From assembly GCA_025916675.1 (NCBI GenBank), contig CP098402.1, positions 3,033,205-3,097,204 of the forward strand: a stretch of 64,000 bases of DNA. The letters run 5' to 3'. Shown here one piece after another: positions 25,450 through 32,358 of this stretch. Source of the stretch: Phycisphaera sp. (GTDB taxonomy: Bacteria; Planctomycetota; Phycisphaerae; Phycisphaerales; UBA1924). The notes under the pieces are model-generated. The model saw nothing but the letters and a program-made list of their open reading frames with translations. It was not told where the DNA came from and searched no databases. The translations under genes and the position numbers were made by a program. How positions within the stretch are numbered: the stretch's first letter is position 1; each line of letters starts with the position of its first letter.

Positions 25450-26964
25450 GTGCCCCGCGAGATCGACATGACCCCACCCACCCGCGCAAGCGACCTGAAG
25501 GGCAAGGCCGTGGCCATGCTGGGCGTGGGCGGCAGCGGCATGAGCGCCCTGGCGCGGCTGCTGCACTCGATGGGGGCCATGGTGGCCGGCTACGACGCCA
25601 CACAGACGCCAGTGACCGAACGGCTAGTCGCCGCCGGCCTGAGCATCTCGATCGGTGATGACCACGACGCCGCGAAGGCTGCCCACGTGATGGTGGCATC
25701 GGCGGCCATCCCCAAGGATCACCCCGCCCTCGTGGAGGCGGCCAGGCTTGGACTGCCCATCCTGAGCTACCCGCAAGCGCTCGGGCTGGTGATGCGCGGG
25801 CATACCGGGCTCGCCGTCGCGGGCACGCACGGCAAGAGCACGACGGTGGCCATGCTCGGGGTGGCGATGGTCGACGCGGGGCTCGACCCGACGGTCATCG
25901 CCGGCGCGGCTTCGCCCCAACTGGCACACGGGGCGCTCGCGGACCCCGGACCCTGGGTTGGCTCGAGGCTCGGGGCGGCGACCATCCCCAGCGGGCCACG
26001 CTTCGGCAGGGCCGGCTTGCTGGTAGCCGAAGCGTGCGAGTTCAACCGCTCGTTCCACAACCTGCACCCGACCATCGCGGGCATCAACAACGTCGAGGCC
26101 GATCACCTGGATATCTATGGCAGCCTCGACGCCGTGGTGGAGGCATTCGCCCGGTTCGCGCGGGCGTTGCCATCGGCGGAGGATGGCGGCGTGCTGGTCA
26201 TCGGCCACGACGGCGCGCACCGGCGCGAGATTGCTGCAGGCCTGAACTGCAATGTGCAGACAATCGGCTTCAGCCCCGAGGCCGACTGGGCCATCCAGTA
26301 CGACCAGCGCACGCACGACATGGTGGTGCGGCACCGCGACGGCACGATCGGGCGCTGGCGGCAACGCCTGCCCGGCGCGCACAATGCGGCGAACGCGGGG
26401 CTGGCCTTTGCGCTCGCGTGCGTGGCCGGTGGTGACCCAACCATCGTGGCACGTTCGCTCGGAGCATTCAGCGGGCTCGAGCGTCGCTGCCAGGTGCTGG
26501 GCGATCGGGCCCTCCAGGGCGGCACCGTGCGCGTGTACGACGATTACGGGCACCACCCGACGGAGGTCGACGCGACGCTGCGGGCGATCCGCCTGGCCGA
26601 GAGGCCCGAGGAGAGCGGCGGGCGGCTGGTTGTCGTGTTCCAGCCCCACCAGCACTCTCGCACAAGGTTCCTGCTCGACGAGTTCGCCACGGCCTTCACC
26701 AGCGCCGACATGGTCATCGTTCCCGAGATCTACTTCGTGCGCGATAGCGAGGCCGAGAGGCAGCGCGTCAGCGCCGACGACCTGGTGCAACGGCTGCGTG
26801 ATCGGGGCGTGCAGGCGAACCACCGGCACCCGTTTGCCGCCATCGTCGAGCAATTGGAGCGGGACTGCCGGCCGGGAGACGTTGTCGTGGTCATGGGTGC
26901 CGGCCCGGTGTGGCAGATCGCGCGGCAGTTCATCGATGGCGCACGGGCGGTGGCGCATGCCTGA
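25450..26964 (+). CDS. murC: UDP-N-acetylmuramate--L-alanine ligase
   Basis: 504 aa. Adds the first amino acid to UDP-MurNAc in peptidoglycan synthesis. N-terminal UDP-binding loop LGVGGSGMSALARLL, ATP loop GTHGKSTT, the middle-domain NNVEADHLDIYGS and the C-terminal DDYGHHPTEV identify MurC rather than the later Mur ligases. The GTG at 25450 is favoured because of the -10-like TACGCT 5 nt before it; the ATG at 25468 is an alternative and would also keep the whole fold. Its 3' end overlaps murB by 8 nt. Its presence, with murB and ddl, shows this planctomycete makes peptidoglycan. Confidence 0.95.
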   Translation: MPREIDMTPPTRASDLKGKAVAMLGVGGSGMSALARLLHSMGAMVAGYDATQTPVTERLVAAGLSISIGDDHDAAKAAHVMVASAAIPKDHPALVEAARLGLPILSYPQALGLVMRGHTGLAVAGTHGKSTTVAMLGVAMVDAGLDPTVIAGAASPQLAHGALADPGPWVGSRLGAATIPSGPRFGRAGLLVAEACEFNRSFHNLHPTIAGINNVEADHLDIYGSLDAVVEAFARFARALPSAEDGGVLVIGHDGAHRREIAAGLNCNVQTIGFSPEADWAIQYDQRTHDMVVRHRDGTIGRWRQRLPGAHNAANAGLAFALACVAGGDPTIVARSLGAFSGLERRCQVLGDRALQGGTVRVYDDYGHHPTEVDATLRAIRLAERPEESGGRLVVVFQPHQHSRTRFLLDEFATAFTSADMVIVPEIYFVRDSEAERQRVSADDLVQRLRDRGVQANHRHPFAAIVEQLERDCRPGDVVVVMGAGPVWQIARQFIDGARAVAHA

Positions 26965-27859
26965 GGTGATCAAGCTCGAAATCGAAGAGGACGCCGCCAT
27001 CGACACGTGGTTCGGCATCGGCGGCCGGGCAGACCGCCTCGCCCGACCCGAGAATATCGACGAGCTGCGGCAGTGCCTGCGCATCGACCCCGATTTGAGA
27101 ATCATGGGCGATGGCGCAAACTTGCTCGTGGCCGACGGTGGAGTGCGCGAGCTTGTGGTGAGCCTGGAGCGGTTCAACGACGTCGAGATTGCCGAGGATG
27201 GCCTCGTGCGCGCGCAGGCGGGCGTGGACCTGCCTCGCCTCGTCTTAGACAGCGTGCGCGCCGGGCTCGATGGCTTGCACACGCTGGCCGGCGTGCCCGC
27301 GACGGTGGGTGGCGCAGTGGCGATGAACGCCGGGGGCAAGTACGGCAACACGTTCGACCATCTCGCGGAAGTCACGACGCTCGACCGCGAGGGCGAGCTG
27401 CGCACCGAGCCAGCGTCGAACTTCAACGCCGGCTATCGCAACGGCGGGCTGGATGGTCGCATCGTGGTCGAAGCTGTGTTCCAACTGATCCCCGGCGATG
27501 CGACCGACATCCGCGAGCGGTTCAAGGCCATCATGGCCGAGAAGAAGCACAGCCAGCCGATGGGCGAGCGGTGCGCGGGGTGCGTGTTCAAGAATCCCGT
27601 TCTTACGCAAGCAATGGACGGCATCGGCGAGGCGGGTGATCGGGTTGGCGCAGGATTGCTCATCGACCGCGCCGGGTGCAAGGGCCTTGCCGCCGGCGGC
27701 GCGAGCGTGAGCGAGCGGCACGCGAACTTCATGGTCGTCGACAAGGACCGCGCGACGGCTACAGACGTGATCGAACTCATCGGTCGCGTGCAACACGCCG
27801 TGAGTGGGCGGTTCGGAGTTGATCTTGAGACCGAGGTGGTCATCTGGGGGCAGCCATGA
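26957..27859 (+). CDS. murB: UDP-N-acetylenolpyruvoylglucosamine reductase
   Basis: 300-aa FAD enzyme that reduces UDP-GlcNAc-enolpyruvate to UDP-MurNAc. FAD-binding signatures: TWFGIGGRAD, MGDGANLLVADGG, AGVPATVGGAVAMNAGG. The length and lack of the extra Tyr loop indicate type II MurB. The proton-donor position, Ser in the usual AGSVFKNP motif, is Cys here (CAGCVFKNP). C-terminal Glu of the active site is in LETEVVIWG. Start overlaps murC by 8 nt and the stop overlaps ddl by 4 nt, so the three are translationally coupled. Confidence 0.95.
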   Translation: MPEVIKLEIEEDAAIDTWFGIGGRADRLARPENIDELRQCLRIDPDLRIMGDGANLLVADGGVRELVVSLERFNDVEIAEDGLVRAQAGVDLPRLVLDSVRAGLDGLHTLAGVPATVGGAVAMNAGGKYGNTFDHLAEVTTLDREGELRTEPASNFNAGYRNGGLDGRIVVEAVFQLIPGDATDIRERFKAIMAEKKHSQPMGERCAGCVFKNPVLTQAMDGIGEAGDRVGAGLLIDRAGCKGLAAGGASVSERHANFMVVDKDRATATDVIELIGRVQHAVSGRFGVDLETEVVIWGQP

Positions 27860-28809
27860 GCGAGAAGCGGGTGCTGGTGCTCGGCGGCGGGCCCGACGCC
27901 GAGCACGAGGTCAGCCTGAATAGCAGCGCCGCCGTGACGGAGGCACTCAATCAGAGTGGTCGCTACGTCGCGCGCCGGGAAGTCATCGGAGCGCTCACGC
28001 TCGAAGGCTTGCGCGCGATGCCGGGGGATGTCGTGTTCCCCGTGCTCCACGGGCCGTGGGGCGAGGGCGGGCCCATGCAGCGGCTGCTCGAAGCCGACGG
28101 CCGGCCGTTCGCGGGCTGCGGTTCGATCGCGGCACGGGCGGCGATCGACAAGCTGTTGACCAAGCAGGTGTGCCTGTCGCTCGGCATCGCAACCGGACCA
28201 TCGGCGATCTTGCATCCGCTCGACGACGTGCCGCCCATCGCGTTGCCGCTGGTGCTCAAGCCCGTGCACGAAGGTTCGAGCGTGGGGCTGGCCATCTGCA
28301 CGACGTTGGAGCAGTGGCTTGCCGCGCTGCACGTCGCCCGCTCGGCGCTGGCGGGCGGACAATCGGCGGCGTTCATGGTCGAGCCGCTCACCAAGGGCCG
28401 CGAGCTGACCGTGGGCATCGTGGCGGGCGAGGCGATGCCGATCGTCGAGATCACCCCCGCCGACGGCGTGTACGACTACGCCGCCAAGTACACCCGAGAC
28501 GACACGCGGTACGTCGTCGACCCGCCGCTGCCCGAGGGCGTGGGCCACGCCATGCAACGCGACGCCCTGCGACTGGCCGGGGCCCTGGGCTGCGCGATGC
28601 TGGCGCGCGTCGACTTCATGCTGGGCGAGCACGGGGGCCCGCAACTGCTCGAGGCCAACACCATGCCGGGGTTCACCAGCCACTCGCTGCTGCCGATGGC
28701 CGCAGGCCGTGCGGGGCTGGCGATGCCCGAACTGTGCGCCGCCCTGGTCGACGACGCCATCGCCCGCCACGGCGCGCACCAGCCGGCCCCGGCCGCCGTA
28801 CGCTCCTGA
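27856..28809 (+). CDS. ddl: D-alanine--D-alanine ligase
   Basis: 317-aa ATP-grasp enzyme making the D-Ala-D-Ala end of the peptidoglycan stem. Motifs: LGGGPDAEHEVSLNS at the N-terminus, PVLHGPWGEGGPMQ, LVLKPVHEGSSVGL (ATP-binding), and near the end RVDFMLGE plus LLEANTMPGFTSHSL (Mg and D-Ala binding). Slightly short for the family but complete. ATGA overlap with murB. Confidence 0.95.
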   Translation: MSEKRVLVLGGGPDAEHEVSLNSSAAVTEALNQSGRYVARREVIGALTLEGLRAMPGDVVFPVLHGPWGEGGPMQRLLEADGRPFAGCGSIAARAAIDKLLTKQVCLSLGIATGPSAILHPLDDVPPIALPLVLKPVHEGSSVGLAICTTLEQWLAALHVARSALAGGQSAAFMVEPLTKGRELTVGIVAGEAMPIVEITPADGVYDYAAKYTRDDTRYVVDPPLPEGVGHAMQRDALRLAGALGCAMLARVDFMLGEHGGPQLLEANTMPGFTSHSLLPMAAGRAGLAMPELCAALVDDAIARHGAHQPAPAAVRS

Positions 28810-28814
28810 GAACC

Positions 28815-29843
28815 ATGCCACGAAAAGCCGCACCAAAGAAGACCGCTCGCAAGGACAAGGCCAAGCCCAAGGCCCGCTCCGAGCCCCTCCTGCCCGAGGG
28901 CTCGACGCGCAAGCTCGTGCTGGCGGGCATCGGGCTGGTGCTGGCCGCGGGTGTGGTGATCGGCGCGGGCGTGGGCATCCCCGCGCTGGGCCGCAACGCC
29001 GCGAGCCGCATCAGCAATGAGTCTCGCACCGTGCAGGTGTGGCTCACCCCACCCGGTTGGAAGATGCCTCAGGACATCTTCGACGGCGTGATGGATCGCG
29101 CCGTGAATGCGTACGCGCAGACCAGCCGCGAGTTGGGTTCGGGCGAGGCGTTGAGCCCCGAGCCGTTGCGAGCCGTGCAGCAGGCGATACTGGCGTCGGG
29201 CTGGGCGGCCGACACGCCCCGCGTCTCCCGCCGGCGGCCCACGAACGTCGAGGGCGACGATGCCACCGCGAAACGCAACGACGTGGTCATCGAGATGGCC
29301 TGGCGCCGGCCGGTGGCCGTCGTGCGATCCAGCGCGTTCCAATACGGCGCGCGCCAGGGCCTGCGCGATACCGCAATCGATGCCACCGCCGACGTGCTGC
29401 CCATGAGTGGGCCGCCCGAGGGCTTCCCGGGCCTCAAGGTCATCCTGAACCCTTCGCGCCTGCCCAAGCCGATCGACGGCACCGACACCAATCCGAGTTG
29501 GCCCGGCCAGGATGTCCGCGACGCGATCGCGCTGCTGCGGCTCCTCGCCTCCGAGAACTTCGCCCCGCAGATCGTCGGCATCGACCTTGCCGAGCACGCC
29601 GAGCAGCGTCGGCTGCTGATCGTCACGACCACCGGCGGTCGCGTGGTGTGGGGCATGCCCCCCGGCGGCGAGGGCGTGTACAGCGGCGAGGTGCCCGACG
29701 AGAGCAAGCTGGCCAATCTGCGCGAGCTCGTCAAGGCGACCGGCCAGCTCGACGGCGGGCAGCAGCGCGTCGAGATCCACTGGCCGGGCACCGTGCTCAT
29801 CGGCGACGACATCGGAACGGGAGGCCGCGGGGGCCAGCCGTGA
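28815..29843 (+). CDS. Single-pass membrane protein in ftsQ position (FtsQ-like candidate)
   Basis: 342 aa. A Lys/Arg-rich cytosolic tail of about 30 residues (PRKAAPKKTARKDKAKPKAR), one membrane helix (about 32-54, LVLAGIGLVLAAGVVIGAGV), then a periplasmic part of almost 290 residues. Topology, size and location directly behind murC-murB-ddl match FtsQ/DivIB, the divisome scaffold. The periplasmic part contains YGARQGLRDTAIDATADVLP and IALLRLLASENFAPQIVGID, recalling the beta domain of FtsQ (YLVDRDGVL-type and later helices), but similarity is low. Assignment is by synteny and topology only. It lies 5 nt behind ddl, and its stop overlaps the next gene's GTG. Confidence 0.75.
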   Translation: MPRKAAPKKTARKDKAKPKARSEPLLPEGSTRKLVLAGIGLVLAAGVVIGAGVGIPALGRNAASRISNESRTVQVWLTPPGWKMPQDIFDGVMDRAVNAYAQTSRELGSGEALSPEPLRAVQQAILASGWAADTPRVSRRRPTNVEGDDATAKRNDVVIEMAWRRPVAVVRSSAFQYGARQGLRDTAIDATADVLPMSGPPEGFPGLKVILNPSRLPKPIDGTDTNPSWPGQDVRDAIALLRLLASENFAPQIVGIDLAEHAEQRRLLIVTTTGGRVVWGMPPGGEGVYSGEVPDESKLANLRELVKATGQLDGGQQRVEIHWPGTVLIGDDIGTGGRGGQP

Positions 29844-31318
29844 GCACCGAAGCCACCGAAGCGAACAATCTGCGCGACACCAGGCCCGACAAGCCCAAGA
29901 AACCCAAGAAGCCCAAGAAACCAGACCGCTGGGCCCACCGCCGCGCCGAGCCGCGCACGCTCGCGTTCTTGTGGGCCATGTACATTTTGGCCGCCGGCCT
30001 GCTGACCATCGGCGTGCTGCTGTTCCGCGGGCCTTGGGCGCTGCTCGACAAGGACGTGTACCAATACGCCGCGCGCACGATGCTGCTGTGCGTGGCGATC
30101 GGGCTCGCGGCGCTGTGGCCCATGGCGCGCCTCAGCCAGAGCGTGCCGCTCCGCGAGCGGGCGTCGGGGGCGATCTTCAAGGACATGCTGGTTCTGCTGC
30201 CGCCCACGCAGGCCGTCGTGTGGGCCCAGGCGGCGGCGCGGGCGGGCTGGGCCATCGACCTCATCGCCGCGATGGCCCTGAGCCTGGTGGCCTGGCCCAT
30301 GCTCGCCGGCGCGGTGATGGCGCTGGTGCTCAGGCCGGGGGCAGATCAAACCACCAGCGATACGTTCGACGCGGGCACGCCATTCGTGGGTGCCCGGGGC
30401 CCGAGCGGGATCGTGCGGACGCTGGCGATGCTGGGCTTCGTGGCCGCCGCTCTGCTGCCGCTGGTCGCCCTGCGGGTCGGCCCGGCTTGGGCCACCATGC
30501 TGAGCCCGGTCTCGGCCATGATCGACCTGGCCCACCCGCGCGAGATTGGCCCTGGGGCGAGTTCGGTGGACGGTGGGCGTTGGATCGTGCTGCTCACCCA
30601 ATCGGGCGTGGCGATGCTCGCGTGGCTCTTGCTTGCCGCGTTCGACCGCCGCCCAAAGATTGTCCAAACACCCGCCGAGACCGAGGGTGGCCCGGACGCA
30701 CATACGCCCATAGCATCGGCGACCACCCCGCGAGGCCGAGGCCCAGTGCCCGGCGCACGCGGGGATCGTCTTTCGGGCACGCCGTTCGTGCCCGACGCGA
30801 GACGCTCGCAGGAAGCGCGCACACAGGAAGGGCGCCCGATGGACTACATGACCGCCGAGGAAAAGGCGAAGATCAAGGCCCGGCTGGACGAGCTGGTCGC
30901 CAACCGCCCCAGGATCACCGAGCGCATCGCCGAGGCCCGCGCGCTGGGCGACCTCAAAGAGAACGCCGAGTACCACAGCGCCCGCGAGCTCCAGGGCATG
31001 GAAGAGGCCGAGATCCGCCGCCTCGAGGACCGCCTGGAGAACGCCAAGGTCGTCGACGACGCCCTGGCCAAGGACGCCCAGGTCGCGTTCCTCGGGTCGA
31101 TGGTCAAGATCCGCGAAGTGAGAGAGAACGGGCCCAAGGGTGCGGACGAGATGGTCAAGCTGGTGGGCGAGTTCTCGGACGATCCGCCCGACGATTACGA
31201 CGAGGTGACCGCCAACAGCCCCATGGGTAGCGCCCTGATGAAGTCCCGCGTGGGCGAGGTCGTCCGCGTGGACGCCCCGCGTGGCGTGAAGCGGTTCGAG
31301 ATCGTTGAGATCAGCTAA
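29840..31318 (+). CDS. Five-TM protein, reading frame continuing without stop into GreA
   Basis: 492 codons are open from the GTG at 29840 (GTGA overlap with the preceding stop) to the greA stop. Residues 1-34 are Lys/Pro-rich (repeats of KPKKP). About five hydrophobic helices lie within residues 37-270 (for example LWAMYILAAGLLTIGVLLF and LLTQSGVAMLAWLLLAAF). After FDRRPK the next 60 codons are Pro/Arg/Gly-rich with a weaker third-position GC bias, looking like untranslated leader, and then the whole of GreA follows. Either the protein is a membrane-tethered GreA, or the stop codon of the membrane gene has been lost by mutation or a sequence error. The membrane part is not recognised. Confidence 0.6.
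   Translation: MSTEATEANNLRDTRPDKPKKPKKPKKPDRWAHRRAEPRTLAFLWAMYILAAGLLTIGVLLFRGPWALLDKDVYQYAARTMLLCVAIGLAALWPMARLSQSVPLRERASGAIFKDMLVLLPPTQAVVWAQAAARAGWAIDLIAAMALSLVAWPMLAGAVMALVLRPGADQTTSDTFDAGTPFVGARGPSGIVRTLAMLGFVAAALLPLVALRVGPAWATMLSPVSAMIDLAHPREIGPGASSVDGGRWIVLLTQSGVAMLAWLLLAAFDRRPKIVQTPAETEGGPDAHTPIASATTPRGRGPVPGARGDRLSGTPFVPDARRSQEARTQEGRPMDYMTAEEKAKIKARLDELVANRPRITERIAEARALGDLKENAEYHSARELQGMEEAEIRRLEDRLENAKVVDDALAKDAQVAFLGSMVKIREVRENGPKGADEMVKLVGEFSDDPPDDYDEVTANSPMGSALMKSRVGEVVRVDAPRGVKRFEIVEIS
30839..31318 (+). CDS. greA: Transcription elongation factor GreA
   Basis: 159 aa from the internal ATG at 30839, which has a strong AGGAAGGG site 6-13 nt upstream, so a free GreA is almost certainly made. 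It rescues backtracked RNA polymerase by stimulating transcript cleavage. The N-terminal coiled coil carries the acidic tip GDLKENAEYHSA (Asp and Glu needed for activity), and the C-terminal FKBP-like domain ends AKDAQVAFLGSM ... SPMGSALMKSRVGEVV. Length is that of ordinary GreA. A -10-like TAGCAT at 30711-30716 could give a separate transcript. It shares frame with the upstream membrane protein (see that entry). Confidence 0.95.
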   Translation: MDYMTAEEKAKIKARLDELVANRPRITERIAEARALGDLKENAEYHSARELQGMEEAEIRRLEDRLENAKVVDDALAKDAQVAFLGSMVKIREVRENGPKGADEMVKLVGEFSDDPPDDYDEVTANSPMGSALMKSRVGEVVRVDAPRGVKRFEIVEIS

Positions 31319-31368
31319 GCCGCTCGCGACACTTCCAGCACTGAAAGCCGCCGCGATGGGAGCCCAAT

Positions 31369-31383
31369 ACTGGGTATCCCAGT
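31369..31383. repeat. Palindrome ACTGGG-TAT-CCCAGT
   Basis: A perfect 6-bp inverted repeat with 3-bp centre, extended imperfectly by CCCAA/TTGGG outside. It lies between greA and the DUF4097-type gene, 33 nt before the ATG. It may be an operator for the latter or a weak hairpin behind greA. Confidence 0.5.
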
Positions 31384-31415
31384 TGGGTTCGCACTCGCAT
31401 CGTGGAGGTACCCAG

Positions 31416-32261
31416 ATGATCACCAATCGCCGTTCCGCGGCTCTGATTGCCGCTCTGGCCCTGTCGTCGACCTTGCTGTCAGGTTGTTTCTACGGCTCTC
31501 CGCGCGCGACCGTGCCGGCCTCAATGACCTCGGCCGTGCCCGCGGCGACCACTGTGGGCATCGATGTCTCCACGAACAACGGCAAGGTGGTCATCAGCCA
31601 GGATGCCAGCGCGGGCGGGGCAACGGTGTCGGCTGAGGCCAAGTTGGTCAGCGAGGATCGCGCCCAACGGTTTACGATCAATGCCACGTTGACCGACGAT
31701 GGCGTTCTCGTCGTGCGCCCGGTGTGGCCCGATGGCGAGCGGCATAACAACGAAAAGTGCAGCTTCGAGATCACCGCGCCGGGCCTCAGCACGGTCACCG
31801 CGCGAACAAGCAACGGATCCGTACGGCTAGCCGGCGGCGAGGGCAAGGCGTACGTCCAGACCAGCAACGGATCGATCACGATCACCCAGCGCGAGGGTGA
31901 CACCGTCGCACGCACAAGCAACGGCAGCATCAAGGTAACCGATAGCGCCGGCACACTCGACCTGGCATCGTCCAACGGGGCCATCACCATCCGCGGCACC
32001 TCGCCCGGCACGGCCGGCGCACCCTACCACTGGCGCGCCTCGACCAGCAATGGCAGCATCCAGCTCGACCTGACCGAACCGGTCACGTGCCGCATCCGCG
32101 CCTCGACCTCGAACGGCAAGGCGACCGTGTCCCAGCGCAGCGCCTCGGGCGAATCTCGCCGCCTCGTCTCGGCCACGAGCGTCGACCACGACCTGGGCGA
32201 TGGTGAGGGCGAGATCGTGCTGTCGACGAGCAACGGGTCGATCGTGGTGGTGACGCCGTAA
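31416..32261 (+). CDS. DUF4097-type (putative adhesin) lipoprotein
   Basis: 281 aa. Lipoprotein signal peptide with lipobox TLLSGC (Cys at about residue 23), GGAGG 8 nt before the ATG. The mature part is a run of short beta-strand repeats in which TSNGS or SSNG recurs at least seven times (for example ARTSNGSVRL, QTSNGSITI, STSNGSIVVV), the pattern of DUF4097/DUF2807 right-handed beta-helix proteins. Such proteins are thought to be envelope or adhesin-like, often near envelope-stress sigma factors; function is unproven. Monocistronic, ended by a shared terminator. Confidence 0.85.
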   Translation: MITNRRSAALIAALALSSTLLSGCFYGSPRATVPASMTSAVPAATTVGIDVSTNNGKVVISQDASAGGATVSAEAKLVSEDRAQRFTINATLTDDGVLVVRPVWPDGERHNNEKCSFEITAPGLSTVTARTSNGSVRLAGGEGKAYVQTSNGSITITQREGDTVARTSNGSIKVTDSAGTLDLASSNGAITIRGTSPGTAGAPYHWRASTSNGSIQLDLTEPVTCRIRASTSNGKATVSQRSASGESRRLVSATSVDHDLGDGEGEIVLSTSNGSIVVVTP

Positions 32262-32295
32262 GGCGTTGAGGGCACCAGGAACCCGTGGCACAAAC

Positions 32296-32340
32296 GAAAA
32301 CGGCGATCGGGTGAATCCCACCCGATCGCCGTGATTCTTT
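32296..32340. terminator. Bidirectional intrinsic terminator
   Basis: A 14-bp perfect stem (ACGGCGATCGGGTG at 32300-32313 with its complement at 32319-32332), loop AATCC. T-rich on the plus side (ATTCTTT), and TTTTCGTTTG on the minus side. It ends both the DUF4097-type gene and the convergent dockerin gene. Confidence 0.9.
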
Positions 32341-32358
32341 CAATTCGCCAGGGCTCGA

